From the NCBI GenBank assembly GCA_964016875.1, contig OZ024720.1:70895520-70959519 (forward strand): DNA of 64,000 nt, in the 5' to 3' direction. The position numbers and the translations under genes are program-made. This document shows positions 36,141 through 49,228 of the stretch, piece by piece; positions within the stretch are counted from its first letter, which is position 1, and every line of letters begins with the position of its first letter. The notes below the pieces were generated by a model that had not been told where the DNA came from, searched no databases, and was given only the letters and a program-made list of their open reading frames with translations. The DNA is from Fallopia convolvulus (Eukaryota > Streptophyta > Magnoliopsida > Caryophyllales > Polygonaceae).

Positions 36141-37349
36141 AAATGAATCAAGAGGGTATTTTTGCAAATTAAAGTAAAAAATAAAGAGTCAATAAATAAA
36201 GAGAAATGGTATCAAAAAGTCAATATATAGATACACTTATACAATAACAAACTTTGTAATTCATCGACAAATAATTATCTAAGACCCTAAAATGGAAAAT
36301 ATTTTCTTACAAAATTAAAATCTTTTCTAAACCAAAGAAGAACAATTACACAAGTAGTTATTTAAAGCAAACCCTAGAAAAATAATTAAAAAAAAAAGTA
36401 GATTTGGTGAGAGAAAAATCTCATTTTAACCATTGATATTTTATTAAACGGTTGAGATCTTTCTAGCTCAATCCATAGAATTAAATTGCAACTCTATCGT
36501 AGTACATTCCAGTTACGTTCGACAAAGTAAACTTCTCGAGGGTATTATTGTCATTTACTACTCTACACATCATTGAACTTTTCTTGTATCTTTGGAAGAA
36601 CAAGTAGTATAAGAAGAAGAAGGAGAATGAGCTAGGAAGGTGGGTGAAAGAACAAGAAGAAAGGTGATATATGTTTGGAGTATTCACCATAAATTCACAA
36701 TATTCACCCACACACACTTCTCCACTTCACGTCAAACGAGTGGCATCTTTTATGCATTTGGAGGTTTCCTCTTGTTTTCTTACTACATACTGCATTTGGT
36801 ACCACCCATCAGACACACACCAACCAAATCAAACAAAAAAATAACACTCTTTCAAACTCCCAAACAATACAAATATTTTCCCAATCCTTACCCATTATCA
36901 ATGTTTGTTTATGCATGGAAGAAGACATTGACAAAACACATTAAAGTATAAGCAAACAATATGTTACATATACTGATATACACACACACAACACTTCTTA
37001 CATATGTTAATATATCAAAAGTTATTCAAATTTATGTGGGCCGATCAGGCGGGGATTATTCTTATATCATGATAGAGTCTGGTGGGTCGATGAAGTTCTA
37101 CCCTAAAACCAATTAATAATGAGTGAAGTAGCTCACCGACCTTATATATTATGTTTCCAAACGCCTTTTTAAGTGACAACAATCATATTAAAATCTAGTG
37201 GGCAGATACACGAAAGATCAGAATTGTATGTGCGTATGAGCACACATGCAAATAAACTCAATACATAAATCTAGTGAAATTCCAAAATTTTATAATGTCC
37301 TTAATTTCTTCCAACTTTCGAGGTGAAATTCTTATTTTTCACAAAAAGT

Positions 37350-38100
37350 TCAAATATAAAATCTGTTGAGAATATGAATTCCCACATATTAAAGTTGGGA
37401 CTAAATAAGACTATTATATAAATTCACGAGTTACTCCTCCTATGATTAATTGATTTTAAAATGAAACCTCACTGGACTTATGTATTGAACCCAACATGTA
37501 TATGCACACAGACGGTCGTGTGCACCCATGTTAACGGCCCGTGAACTCTAATATGACATCATAGCAAGTCTCATCCTGAATTCGTTTTTCAAGCGTCAAC
37601 TGGGACAATACACTTGCACTTGTTGGGCGTGTTGAGAATATTTATTCCTACATCTTAAAATCATTCCTACCCAAAAAAATCTAAGAACACGCATATCCAC
37701 ATGGACAGTCGTGTGCACCCCACATTAACGACCCGTGGAATATAATAAAATCTATCATTTGTTTCTATTTTCTTCATCAAATATGCTTATGTAGTGAGCA
37801 CAATACATATATGTGCATGAATGGTCGTACGCGCACTACGTTAACGACCCATAGATTTTAATATAGTATTAGAGCGAGTCTAGTCCTGGACCCGTTTTCT
37901 CAACTGAAACATGCCAATTGTACTTGAGGGGTATCTTGAGAATATAAATTCTTACATTTCAAAATTAATCAGCCCTTCACAAGAAATCTCACACATATAC
38001 ACACAGAAGATCATGTGCACCCAACTTTAATAGCCGGTAGACTAATAAAATCAATCATATGTTCCTATTTTCTTCATCAACTGTGCTCTTCACTATACTG
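37350..38100 (+). mobile_element. Reiterated LTR/primer-site fragments
   Basis: Three head-to-tail units begin at about 37353, 37629 and 37932 with GTTGAGAATAT[GT]AATTC-type words, the usual start of a plant LTR. After each follow GTCGTGTGCACCC-like and GTTAACGGCCCGTG-like blocks and then a TATTAGAGCGAGTC stretch that resembles a decayed primer-binding site (TGGTATCAGAGC, complementary to initiator tRNA-Met). A reverse-oriented relative lies at 45770-45940. No internal coding region is seen, so they are solo or TRIM-like remnants. Confidence 0.55.
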
Positions 38101-38752
38101 ATCCAAACTCAAGTATCAATCATCTGTTAATTTCCCCCCACACACAAAAAAAAAACTCTTTTTTTTTAAAAAAAAAAAAGGACATGATCCATTGATGGGT
38201 CTCTTTTTCCTTTCCTCAACAGTAGAGTCCACTAAATTTTTTGGCTTCTTTCCACAGCTTTGCTCATGAATTTGGCTTACGTTGCCCAGGTGTTGTTGAA
38301 TATTATTGGGTTGTCTACTTGGCCTCTCTGCTAAAAAGTTTACCATCAATATATACTCAAAATTTTTACACTAATTTTTCTTTTTTTACCCTCTTTTCTT
38401 TTTGTAATGCCCTACCCGAAAAAATCTGTTTATTCTCCCACTACAAAGAGAAGACAGAGTGTAGGTAGAACTGTTGCTAGAGGTTAGAACTCTCATGCCT
38501 ACTCATTTTAAAATTAGTAAAAAAAAAAGTTATTTTTTTTTGTGTTTTGAGTGTGCGTGAGAGACTAGAGAGGCTTCTTTCTTAAGCTATACATCATTTT
38601 AAAAGTAGATAACCCATACTTTCTTATAACTTCATCATTCCATTTCAATACTTATGGTCCCTATTTTAATTATAATTAGTTAACATGAATATTCAAAGAA
38701 ATTTACCCAATACTTATGGTCTCATCCGCAAGGATCGATGTCCTAAGACCAA

Positions 38753-38932
38753 TGTTCTAAAAAACGCTAGACGGACGCTGGGCGGAGAGGGATCGCCTAG
38801 CGCCTAGACGGCCTGAACAGTAGCCTATGCAGTCCTAGACGGGTGCATAGGCGGTCTGGACGGCTAGGCGGGCTATGACCTTCCAGCGCCTAGGCGGGAC
38901 CTAGACGAGACCTATAAAGGATTTTTAGAACA
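38753..38932. mobile_element. AGGCG-rich element, copy 2
   Basis: TGTTCTAAAAA at the left and TTTTTAGAACA at the right are perfect 11-base inverted ends. The interior repeats GCCTAG, AGACGG and TAGGCGG words. This is the most complete of three copies in the window. Confidence 0.8.
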
Positions 38933-41186
38933 GTGCCTAAGGCGACCCTTTTTTCGTTAATTTGGGTCCTCCTAATCCTTTGTATCAAATTTTTTTTAGC
39001 TAATATTGGATACTAAATGAAGGTCAACAAATTATTAAATCTTACGGCTAGATGACTGGAACGTACATTGCTAAGATGACTGTCCTAAAAAACTTTAGGA
39101 AAATCATCTGAATGAATGATCTAGGTTGACTATACGATAAACTAGTAGCCTAACGTTTACCTAACAACTATGATTTTATTCACCAATAAATTATCAAATC
39201 TTACATGTGTATATCAAGTTCTAGGATACAAGTTATCAAGATTGATGATTGAGTTTTACATACAAAAGTTTACATTTTTTTCATAATTTTAACTGTCCAT
39301 CTAGTCAAGTATAGGATTGAACTTTTCAAAATACCAAAAATCACTAGTGTGAGTATCAGTGAAGCATAAAAAAAACTACAGAAACTGCAGTTGTACTGAG
39401 AATATAAGCCAGGTGAAATTGGTAAATAGTAAGAACTTTCAAATGGAAAAGAAAAAATTACAGGCAGAAAGCACAACAGGAGATGGGCAAAAATTAAAAA
39501 AGAAGAAGTGATTAAAGCATTATGAGTGGTGGTGATAAAAAGGGAATGATAAGGCTGCATAGTTGAAATGATAAGCCATGCAATGAGTAGGTTATTAGTG
39601 AGGATCCAGTAAAATAAAAAAAATATTAATACAAACAAATAGGTTTAGAAAAATCGAGTTAGGAGGATGACAATCTCAAAATCATCAACATTTTGAGGGG
39701 TACGAAAAAATACTATTGAAAAATTGAAATGATTATCTCGGATATTTGGGTCTCACTCCAGTGGTTCGAGTCAATGCGTTTTCTTCATGTGGGCATGAAG
39801 TTTAATTCCTTACCTGATAAAATTACAAAACTAGGCCACATTTTCTTTATTGACCACATCTTGAATTATGCAGAACTATATATATATTCTCATCCGAAAT
39901 AATGTTGTAGGGAAACATCCTAATTCTTATCTTATGAAAAAAAAATTTGTACATCATAAGCAAACGAAGTGGGCTCCAAAGCTCAAGTTATAGCTTCCAT
40001 TATGAGTAATTATTTCACTCTCAATTTATATATTATAAATATATGTAGTGTACACTCTTTGATTACTTTGATCATGTAGCTTATTTGATGGTCAATTCTC
40101 ATAATAATTGGGCAAAACAAAAGTGAGAAGCTGCCCACCTAGGATCTGTTCATGTTTTAAAGCATACATTATAACACAATATAATATCATCCTCAAAGAG
40201 TAAAGTTAGAAACATTCCAATCCAAACATATACTTAGCAAGCTACATAACTATATTATACTCTAAACTAGCACATAGTAAATAATAAAATAAAAATAAAA
40301 TAAAACCTAAGTTTTTTTAGTTTAAAATGCACGTGATACTACATACCAAATTTCTGTTTTTCACCCCAATTTTAGTAGAAAATACAAACATCAAGAACTG
40401 GAAAATTTACTGATCAAGGTGCAAGAAAATGTCAGCTTTAAGTTATATAACATTCAATTCAAAAAAAAAATCTCCATAAGCTGAGGGCAAAGACCTTCTA
40501 AATCTTCATACTGTGCTTTTTGTTGCATCTTTTACCCTCTTCTCAGAATTTATCATTTTTTACCCTCAAAATACTCAAATCTTATTTGATGTGCACATGA
40601 AAAATGGCAGACATAGACAGAAATTTCATTTTATGGGTTATCTCGTGATACCCTTTTTTTGTAATTTTTATACTATTGTAAGGAACAAGAAGTAACACTA
40701 CCATTACTATATATATGTATTGTTACACTTGCATAAATTTAATATTGGTTAGAGAAAAAAATAGAAGGGGAAAAGGACATCTTGTTGTTCTTCTACTAGG
40801 GTTTGACTGTCCATGTTACATGTATATATGGGAATTGTTCACATGTTGCCTAATTCCTAAATGGGATACATCAAGAACAAATCTCAATCCTTGCACATGT
40901 CACTTGCTAAAATTTGATCTACATATAATGCAACATTGACCATATTATATGAACTTATAAGTTGGATATTATTCATAGTGTCTCATAGAATTTAATTTCG
41001 ACGATTATAAGAAAATTTGTTGCAAAGATTTAAAAAACTCCAACATTGTTTAGGATTCAATTAATCCAGATTTTCTGCGGCGAGATATGCTATTGATGTT
41101 GTTTCATATTGTATAGTACTAGTACTTTACATTGTAAGATAATAAAACATAAGAAAGTATAATTTTGTAGTGTTATACATTAATAT

Positions 41187-41578
41187 TAGACATGTCAATC
41201 GGGTCGTGTCAGTCGGATTCGGGTTCAGTTATTTCTGGTTCAGGTCTATTGGATTACAAGTTAAATCGGGTCCGGTTATGGTGGGTTATCGAATGGGTTC
41301 GGGTTGACCAACGGATCAATAGCGTCATGTTTGAAATATTACTTTCACTATTAAGTATTTTAGAATTATTAAATAATAAAAAAATATGTAAAAATAAATA
41401 ATTTTTTTAATATTTTAGTAAAAAAGACAATTACAAATCAATTAGGCCGGGTCACGGGTCGGTCGGTTTCAAATCATATATTTTCGAGTCAAATCATGTT
41501 CGGGTAAAAATCGAGTTTTGGGTCAGTCGATCATCGGTCATGTCAGATTTCGAGCTCGGTCATCTTTTGACATCTCTA
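41187..41578. mobile_element. hAT-like CGGGT-rich MITE
   Basis: Left end TAGACATGTCAATCGGG, right end TTTTGACATCTCTA, with GGTTCGGGTTGACC and GGGTCGGTCGG words near the ends and an AT-rich middle. Only a partial 8-bp flank match is visible. Confidence 0.6.
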
Positions 41579-44500
41579 ATTAGTAATTACTATACAATAT
41601 GAGACAACATTTATAACATATCTCCTAGTAGTTTAGGAGAGATAACATGGTTTAGGGTTATCTTAATGATCCTTTAGCATAAGAATAACAATCAACATAA
41701 AAATAAGAGATCCTAAAATTTAGCCGGTAACCCCACTAGCACCGTTCACTAACAAAAACTGGTAGCTAGCAGGCAAATATCACAAGACAACCACAAATCT
41801 CCAACTATTTTTTTTTTTATATACACCTTCTACTGTTGAACTGAAGAAAGAGCCAAGAAGATTCTATTCTAATTTCTAGATTGCAGAGAAAGAAAAGAAA
41901 AGAAAAGGGTCTTCCTAATTAAACAATTCAAATCAGTTTTTATCCTTATGTGAATTAAAAAATGCATCAAACTTCTCTTGTTTCCATCTTCAGATTCACT
42001 CTTCACATGTTGATAGTTGATACCCTATTCAAAAAATCTTGTAAACATTCTAGTATATATAAACTGTGGATTTCAAGGAGAGACAACTTAAAACACAGAG
42101 CAAATAAGGTTAAAAACTTAAAATTAACCCACCACCCTATAAATCAAAAGGCAGTAAAAATATTCAGAGGTTCTTTCTTGTGTCTCTTCTTGCCCTCTTC
42201 TCTTGTCTTTTCTATTGGCCTCTTCTTGTTGATGATGACTTCATAACACCATTTTTAATAGGATACAACTTGTATTCATAATACATATTTCTCTTCTCTT
42301 TTTTTTCCTTTTTATCTTTGAAGGGCGGTTAACAATGTTGTCAAAATCGTGATCCAAATTGTACAATCCAAATTTTTATAAAACGATAAGAATCGTACCT
42401 GGAAAATCCTAATAATACCTCGAATTTTCAAACTACAAACATACATCATACAATGCTTTTAACAGTTTTAAGCGATCTTCGTCAACCATATAAATCAACT
42501 TAGAGCATCTGCAATTGTGATTTTTGTTAAGATATTAACAATAACAAAAAAATATTAAATAATTAAAAACTGCAAAGTGAGTATCAAATTATGAGGACGA
42601 GTTTCTTCTTCCACATACTTGTATCCACTTATTACATTGAACCATTATAAAATTATGACTTTTTCTTATTCTATCTTTTTATTTTTTATGATAATCAGGA
42701 TATCATGGATGAAGATGCTCTTACATTATTCGCAAGGACGAGAAGGGGCTTTAGTCAAAGTGTCGATTCTCAATTTGAGTAATTTGTGGGAGGGTTCGAA
42801 AATATTAACCGAGTGATCCATCTAAATTTGTGCTTGGCGTTCTATGTAATCTTGGTTTCTCTACCCTCTATTTTTTGCCTGTGTGCTTGTTTTCATATTC
42901 CTGAATCTATGGGAAACACCCTTTTAACATGTTCGAGACAAGGATGCATACATTTAAACTCCATATCTTGCGACAACAACATTATATTGAAACGAGATGT
43001 TTTTGTTTGATCTATCTAAACCTTCAAATTATCATAACTCATTATATCATTACACACTACTTTCTTTCATACACATTTTCATCCAAAATGCTTCAACATC
43101 ATATAACTCTACTTCATGTTGCTCATTATCGAAAATTGTGATCTCTGTTGTAACGAGAACGATAAAAGCGAAAAAAGATAAATAGATTTTGCGTGATTTA
43201 CTAACAATGCATTAGCTACTTCCACGGGCAGAGAAACTGAATTCTTATTATGGAGGCGAAGATAATAGCGAGACCACCATTGTGGGACGTTAATTGCTCC
43301 CCGAACCCCCTGTCAGAGAGCTCTGCCCCCAAAATCCCCAATAGGTAATGGTCAACAACAAATTCAAGATACATTAACAATCTATATAAGTCAACACTGA
43401 CTAACTTTCTTCAGTGGCTGACCTAGAGATATATACAATTTATGTAGATATAAGTAACGAAAAAGAACCCAATTAATGTGTTATAAACTTAATTAATATG
43501 CATGCTTATAAATTAATTATCCATGATCTGAATTTTGAATTCTCAAATAAGATATCAAGAACTAGAGACAACTTCCAAATATCCAAATCAAAAAAGCACT
43601 CATATAATGATTGTACTATATGCTTTCCAAAAATCTATCCAACATTTTTCATGTTCCATGAATGCTTTGGTAAATTTTATATCTACATTTTACATTTTGC
43701 AGACAAAGTTGATTTGAACTACAAGATGAAATCAGTACGTACTTGATTCCTTTCTAGTATTCTAGCCAAAAGGCCAATTTCTTATACTAGAACGTAGCAT
43801 TTTTCACTTTGTACATGTACCTTTTTCCCTTATATAAATGTCACCTCAAATTAAAGAGATTCCAACAATTCTTTTCATATTGTTGATATGATCCACCGAT
43901 TAGACCCTAGAATGTAAGACCACACTCCAGATTCAATGACTTATCTATACTTTATCTTTTGCATTTCTGAATTTCAGGTTTGCCATGTCAAATAGCACAT
44001 GGGCTTTGGTATATGATTCTCAAAAGTTATAGGGATTATTTATACCTTAAAAATACAACAATGTTACTATTGTATCGAGATAAATGAATACAACAACACC
44101 ACTACCCAGTATAGCTTAATTGGGACGAGATCTAGAGAGTTAGGATGTACACACCGCTCCTGAACAAGGTGAGATTAAATGAATAGTAAGACACTAGGTC
44201 ACGTTTGATACCATATCTTGAGTATTAGGAATCGGTTTAGAAATCACTCAATCTAATTCCCGTGTTTGGATAGGTTGTCTTTTCGGAATTAGTCATTGCA
44301 GGAATGATCTATTTCACCATTTTACACACAATTTCATACTCTCCTCTAAATCAAGCTAAATTCAATAAATCCCTTCTTTATACCATCCTAATCCCAACCC
44401 GAGTCCTGATTTATACCACACAGGGCCTTATAGTATGTAAACAGTCACTACTAAATTATTTAAAAAAACCCAAAGATCGATTTTGTGTTTTTTTTTGTTG

Positions 44501-45130
44501 TCAAGAATAATGTTCATAAGAGTCGAAACGGAGACCACATATTAGGATGTTACTATCATAAAATCCTAATCACTTGACTGGATATCCGAAGACGAATTCA
44601 TGTTTTTCTTTGACGGGCAATAATGGTTTCAATCATTTATTTTTCACTAGTGTAGTATATGCACTAAACATGAGCTCCAAAGTTTGAAATAATATTATAA
44701 CAAAGCGGCAAGTGTACATTTGTCACAACTCACAACGGTCAATATAATGCTAGTATTACTTGTTACGAGACAACATCAATAACATATCTCATAAAAAAAT
44801 ACGAACTGACACTTTAACACTGGATCAACTGATTGAGTATCGATATCTTTGTAACTATTAATATTCCTTTTTCCTCCTTTCCCTCTTGCATTACTTCACT
44901 ATGTCTAAAAGTATACTTCACTATGTCATTGTTGCTTAAAACACATCCTCGTGGAACTTCTACAATGAAGAATATCCTCCCTAGAATACATTATAGGTGG
45001 ACCAAAAACTCCAATGAAACAAAATAGATGAAGATTTCAATTATTATGCTTGTACAATGGTAACTTTTTAGTGAAATGGAAAATGAAGAAAAACTAGGGC
45101 AAGTTAATTTTTTTTAAAAAAAGATAAATT

Positions 45131-45346
45131 TTAAGACCCAATGTCATGAATAAATTTAATATGATAAACCCAAACTCTTTCTTCTCCTTTATTGAAAATT
45201 TTGTACTCTAATATCTTAGTTGTTCCATCTTGTCCACAAAGATAATATTCATGCAATCCTTCAAATGGAATTTGAGGCCCACACAACACATCACTTAGAA
45301 ATTTTACCAAGTACCTGAGCATCATCTTGCCTGGCTCTCCCATTTC
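45131..45346 (-). CDS. Possible terminal exon of an unrecognised protein
   Basis: On the minus strand an acceptor-like TATGCTCTGCAG is followed by an open stretch of 71 codons, EMGEPGKMMLRYLVKFLSDVLC.., ending KFIHDIGS and a stop at 45131. The amino acid composition (mixed charged and hydrophobic, GEERVWVYHIKF) looks like real protein, unlike the surrounding spacer. A possible small upstream exon with good splice borders lies at about 47613-47656 (WSNLDSIDLLKLYW), separated by repeats. I do not recognise the family and cannot build a full gene; it may be a decayed or partial copy. Confidence 0.3.
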   Translation of the reverse strand, partial: EMGEPGKMMLRYLVKFLSDVLCGPQIPFEGLHEYYLCGQDGTTKILEYKIFNKGEERVWVYHIKFIHDIGS

Positions 45347-46219
45347 CTGCAGAGCATAAAATCTCAACACTTCAAATCACTCAACTTCTCCTGTTTCTAT
45401 TTAATTTGTAAGCTCAAAAAAAGTGGGATTTTCTTCAAAAGTAGTTTTTTTTTTTTTTAAGGGAGTTAAGCTAGACTATTACTAAAGTGTTACCTATAGG
45501 GTGTTGGATTTATGCTGTCCATGAATGAACATGCACAAACACTTTAACAATTAAGATGCATTTTACAAAGATATCAATCCATATATGTTCACCATCAAAA
45601 AAATGTCAGGAATCAATAGTAAAAATAATAGGTGTCTTTTAATGGTATAGACTGGACCCGATTGGACCATAATTTTACGATCTGATCCGACCCAGTGAAC
45701 CATAAATTTGGAAAGGATTGGACCTTGGATTGAACGGATCGGATCCAGTCTTATTATGACCCGGTTTGGTTTCATACCGCAATGGATTATTAAAGTCCGT
45801 GAGCCGTTAACGTGGGTGCACATGCGCACATGTGTTGGGTCCAACATATAAGCCAATGGTTCAATCATAAAACCAATTGGTAATAGAAAGAGTAACCTAT
45901 GAACTTGGTGGTCTTGTTTAGTCTTCACTTTCAGATGTGAGAATGCATCTCAATAGACGATTTTCTTGTTTATTTAACAATTTTTCCAAGTTTCAAGATA
46001 AAATCGGTCAATTTATGGTCCAAATCCGGACCAAACCTTAAAATGAGGTTTCTCTTTGGACCGTAAATTTATGCCCTAAACCGGACTAGACCATTACTCA
46101 TAAATAAGTAAAACAATAGATCATAGACTAGACCGTTACATAAACGATCTAAGGCAGAACCGTAAAATTAGGATCCGATCCCAAAATGAACATCGGTAAA
46201 AACCGATACAAGTTATTAA

Positions 46220-46295
46220 GGGCGTGTTTGGATTACAACCTATAATACATTATGTTGCATTATAATGTATTATGGGTTGTAATCCAAACATGTCC
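46220..46295. mobile_element. 76-bp foldback MITE
   Basis: Almost the whole element is one hairpin: GGGCGTGTTTGGATTACAAC and its continuation to CATTAT pair with ATAATG.. to GTTGTAATCCAAACATGTCC, arms of about 35 bases with few mismatches and a loop of a few bases. It is flanked by TAA on both sides (46217-46219 and 46296-46298), the Harbinger-type target. Confidence 0.88.
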
Positions 46296-46924
46296 TAACA
46301 TTGTTTTACCTCAAAATAGTGACCTAAGCACAATTAGGCACAAAAGTAAGGCCAAATGGTGCCAAACAAAGGCATTAGTTAGATGGGATGAATGTTTTAT
46401 AATTGCATATATAGGTGGTTAATTAGAGGGGAACAAAAAGGCTGTTGGGTCACATGCATATCACCTTCTCTTTTAAGTATTCTCTTCTCTTCTTTTTATA
46501 CTGTGGTTGATTAACAATAAAGAAGAAAAAAAAAGCTTCTTTTATGTTTTAACACAATAGAAAGATCCCACCTTTAAAAAGATTAGCCCCTACAATCCAA
46601 AGGATTCCGTGCAATTATCTTAGCCCATTTGGGGCCCTTCTATATTCTTTACTCTTGCATTTCATGCACATAAAAAGAACCATCTCCATAACTAGTTAAA
46701 AAAGCATGTTTAAAGTAGCCATAATTTTATCCTTACTCACCCAATAATGCATCCCCCTAGTCCTAACTAACTGGCAGATGGAATTAAAGATCCAACCTTT
46801 ATTAAAGTTTGACAAGAAATTTGTACTAGACACTAATCTTCCATTAACTTATCTCACCATTGTAGAATTTAGAATCTTCAATCCCTATGTCTTTTATAAG
46901 ACTATAACTAGAGTTAGTGCATGT

Positions 46925-47640
46925 GAAGACTTGGCTTAAAATGAAACTACTCGATTTTATGATCTATGTTACACGGAAATAGGAAACGAAAACCACACTA
47001 ACACTTACACGAGTTGTCAGAATTTTACACTAGAAGTGAGTTTTTGAGTTTCTGACAAAAAAACAAAAATGAAAAACATTGTCCTAATGATTGAGTTTCC
47101 GAGCAACATGAGATTTCGTGACATAGGTTGGGAAAGAAGGCGGTAATGTATCGAAAGGGATACAAAGACAATAATGTGAAGACTTGGCTTAAAATGAAAC
47201 TACTGGATTTCATCTATGTTACATGGAAACAAGAAACGAAAACCACACTAAAACTTACCCGAGTTGCCAGAATTTTAAACTAGAAGTGAGTTTCAGGGTT
47301 TCCGACAAAAAACAAAAAATGCAAAACGTTGTCCTATTAAAGTTTCCGAGCAACATAAGATTCCGTGACATAGGTTGGGATAAAAGGCAATAATGTATCA
47401 AAACGGATACAAAGAAAGTAATATACTACACGGAAACAAGAAACGGAAACCGCAACAACACTTACACAAATTACCAAAATTTTACACTAGAAGTGAGTTT
47501 CTGAGTTTCCGACAATAATTGAAAATGAAAACCATTGCCAAGTTTCCGAGCACATAAGATTCCATGACATAAGTTTGGAAAGAAGGCAATAATGTATGAA
47601 AAGGGATACAAAGGAAATACCAGTAGAGCTTCAGAAGATC
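46925..47640. repeat. Three tandem units of about 210-250 bases
   Basis: Shared words: ATCTATGTTACA[CT]GGAAA, AACGAAAACCACACTAA, ACTAGAAGTGAGTTT, TTTCCGAGCAACAT and GATACAAAG. Units start near 46965, 47213 and 47430. A single related block (ATGTTACACGGAAACTAAAACG, AACTAGAAATGAGTTTCTGAC) lies at 8250-8350 in a remorin intron, so the unit is dispersed as well as tandem. Confidence 0.8.
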
Positions 47641-48174
47641 AATGGAGTCAAGGTTTGACCACTGAAAAAGCAATGACAATAAACTAACACTTCAAAAATA
47701 TACAGTGTACATTATTCCATAGTATATATTAGGCATCTACAAAGTACATTAGAATCCTTTTCATGGCACTTTTTGACATCTTTAAAATACTGATCATTCA
47801 AACTTCATTTAAAAAAGGCAGCAAGTGTGATCAAACAAGTTATATAAAACCTATCATTAGGTATTGTTTTTATCTCAAAAAACAAGAAATACCCTCCCAA
47901 CTTGACCTTGTCATTGCGGAATTACCCTGAGTGGCTAATGATTATGATGATGAGAAATATAAGAAATATATCTACAACAATAATAACATTACTATTTTAT
48001 ATCCCGCTAGAGCGGAATCTGCGGGTCTGGATATATGTATCCATGCCCCGGCCCGAAAAAATTAAGAGAATGTTTTCGGTAGAAACAAAGGCAAAACAAC
48101 TAAAAATGAATAAGAAGGTCAAATAAGGTCAAAGCACAAGTAAAATGAAGAATAGCACAAAGATATACATTTAA

Positions 48175-48402
48175 GGGTCTGTTTGTTTCTATACCTAGAA
48201 TCAGAATGGGATAAGGAATCGAGTTGGATTCGGAATGACTCATAACTTAATTTTGACATGGATATGAAATGAAGTGTATTATGTAGGATGAGAATCACTC
48301 ATTCCCATACCTGATAATCTGATATACAAGTATATACTAGAATTGGTTTTGGCAATTACAAAACCAATTCCTGACATCGACAATATACAAACAAACAAGT
48401 CC
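48175..48402. mobile_element. Tourist-like MITE
   Basis: The left end GGGTCTGTTTGTTTCTATA and the right end TATACAAACAAACAAGTCC are inverted repeats, flanked by TAA at 48172-48174 and 48403-48405. The middle holds CATTCCC..GGGAT type foldback words. Confidence 0.8.
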
Positions 48403-48993
48403 TAAATTTCCATTTTTTTTTAACAAAACTAAAGGTCTAAGAAGAGGAAGAATGAAGAATGACAAGTAGAAATGACAAAGACCAGTTTTGAAATTGCGGT
48501 TGGAGGTGTAAGTGGAGGTGAAATGAATTGCAAACAGTAATTACAATGATGAGTGTAGCCATATAAACTTCCTCTTTGTCATCAATCACATTCTAATGTA
48601 TGAGCAATTATTTATTTTGGCTAGTGGGTACAGAGTAAACATGTACACATATTTTGTCTTGCTTTTAGCATTATCATAATGACCAAAGTTGAACCCAGAT
48701 AACAAAATTAGAGTCATCATTGAAGAGAAGATTTCAAGAGTGTGTCTTTGGATGCATAAAGCATGTTTTATACAGTACTCCGGAGTATGCTTTATGTAAT
48801 GTACAACACAACACTACAACCTAAACATTAAATGTGTTTGTTTTAAATTAGATCCTATAAAAAAAAATTGTTTTATTGTGTGATAATGCATAAATCATTA
48901 TACTAAATCTCATCCAAATGGACTCAAAGCATTATGAAACTAATTTATAACATTATGAAACAAAAAAGTCCTAGAGCAAGGATATACTATTTA

Positions 48994-49228
48994 GGGCCCG
49001 TTTGGCATCCATATCAGGATATCAGGTGTTGGAATTGAATGAGTATGACTAGTATCCATATCTGGTGTTTAACATATTATGATATCGATATCAAACTAAT
49101 ATTTGTTATTTGGTATATGAGGACATCGATATCAACTGATATTAGAGTGATATCAAGTTGATCATGTTAATTAGAAATGAGTTAGCAAGTGATATCTCAT
49201 ACATTAGATATCAAAACTAAACGAGCCC
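48994..49228. mobile_element. GATATC-rich Harbinger MITE
   Basis: GGGCCCGTTTGGCATCC at the left and AAAACTAAACGAGCCC at the right form imperfect inverted ends, with TTA at 48991-48993 and 49229-49231. The interior is rich in GATATC, like the element at 5520-6040, which seems to be an internally duplicated relative. Confidence 0.8.

Noticed and set aside
36640..36951. Plus-strand frame of 103 codons
   Set aside because: Lies in CA/TA-rich spacer, is low-complexity in parts and resembles no protein I know.
39270..39638. Hydrophobic minus-strand frame of 122 codons
   Set aside because: Composition follows AT-rich DNA, with no recognisable domain, splice context or family.
44200..44420. Possible MITE beginning GGTCACGTTTGATACC
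   Set aside because: The ends only loosely match and no target duplication is visible.
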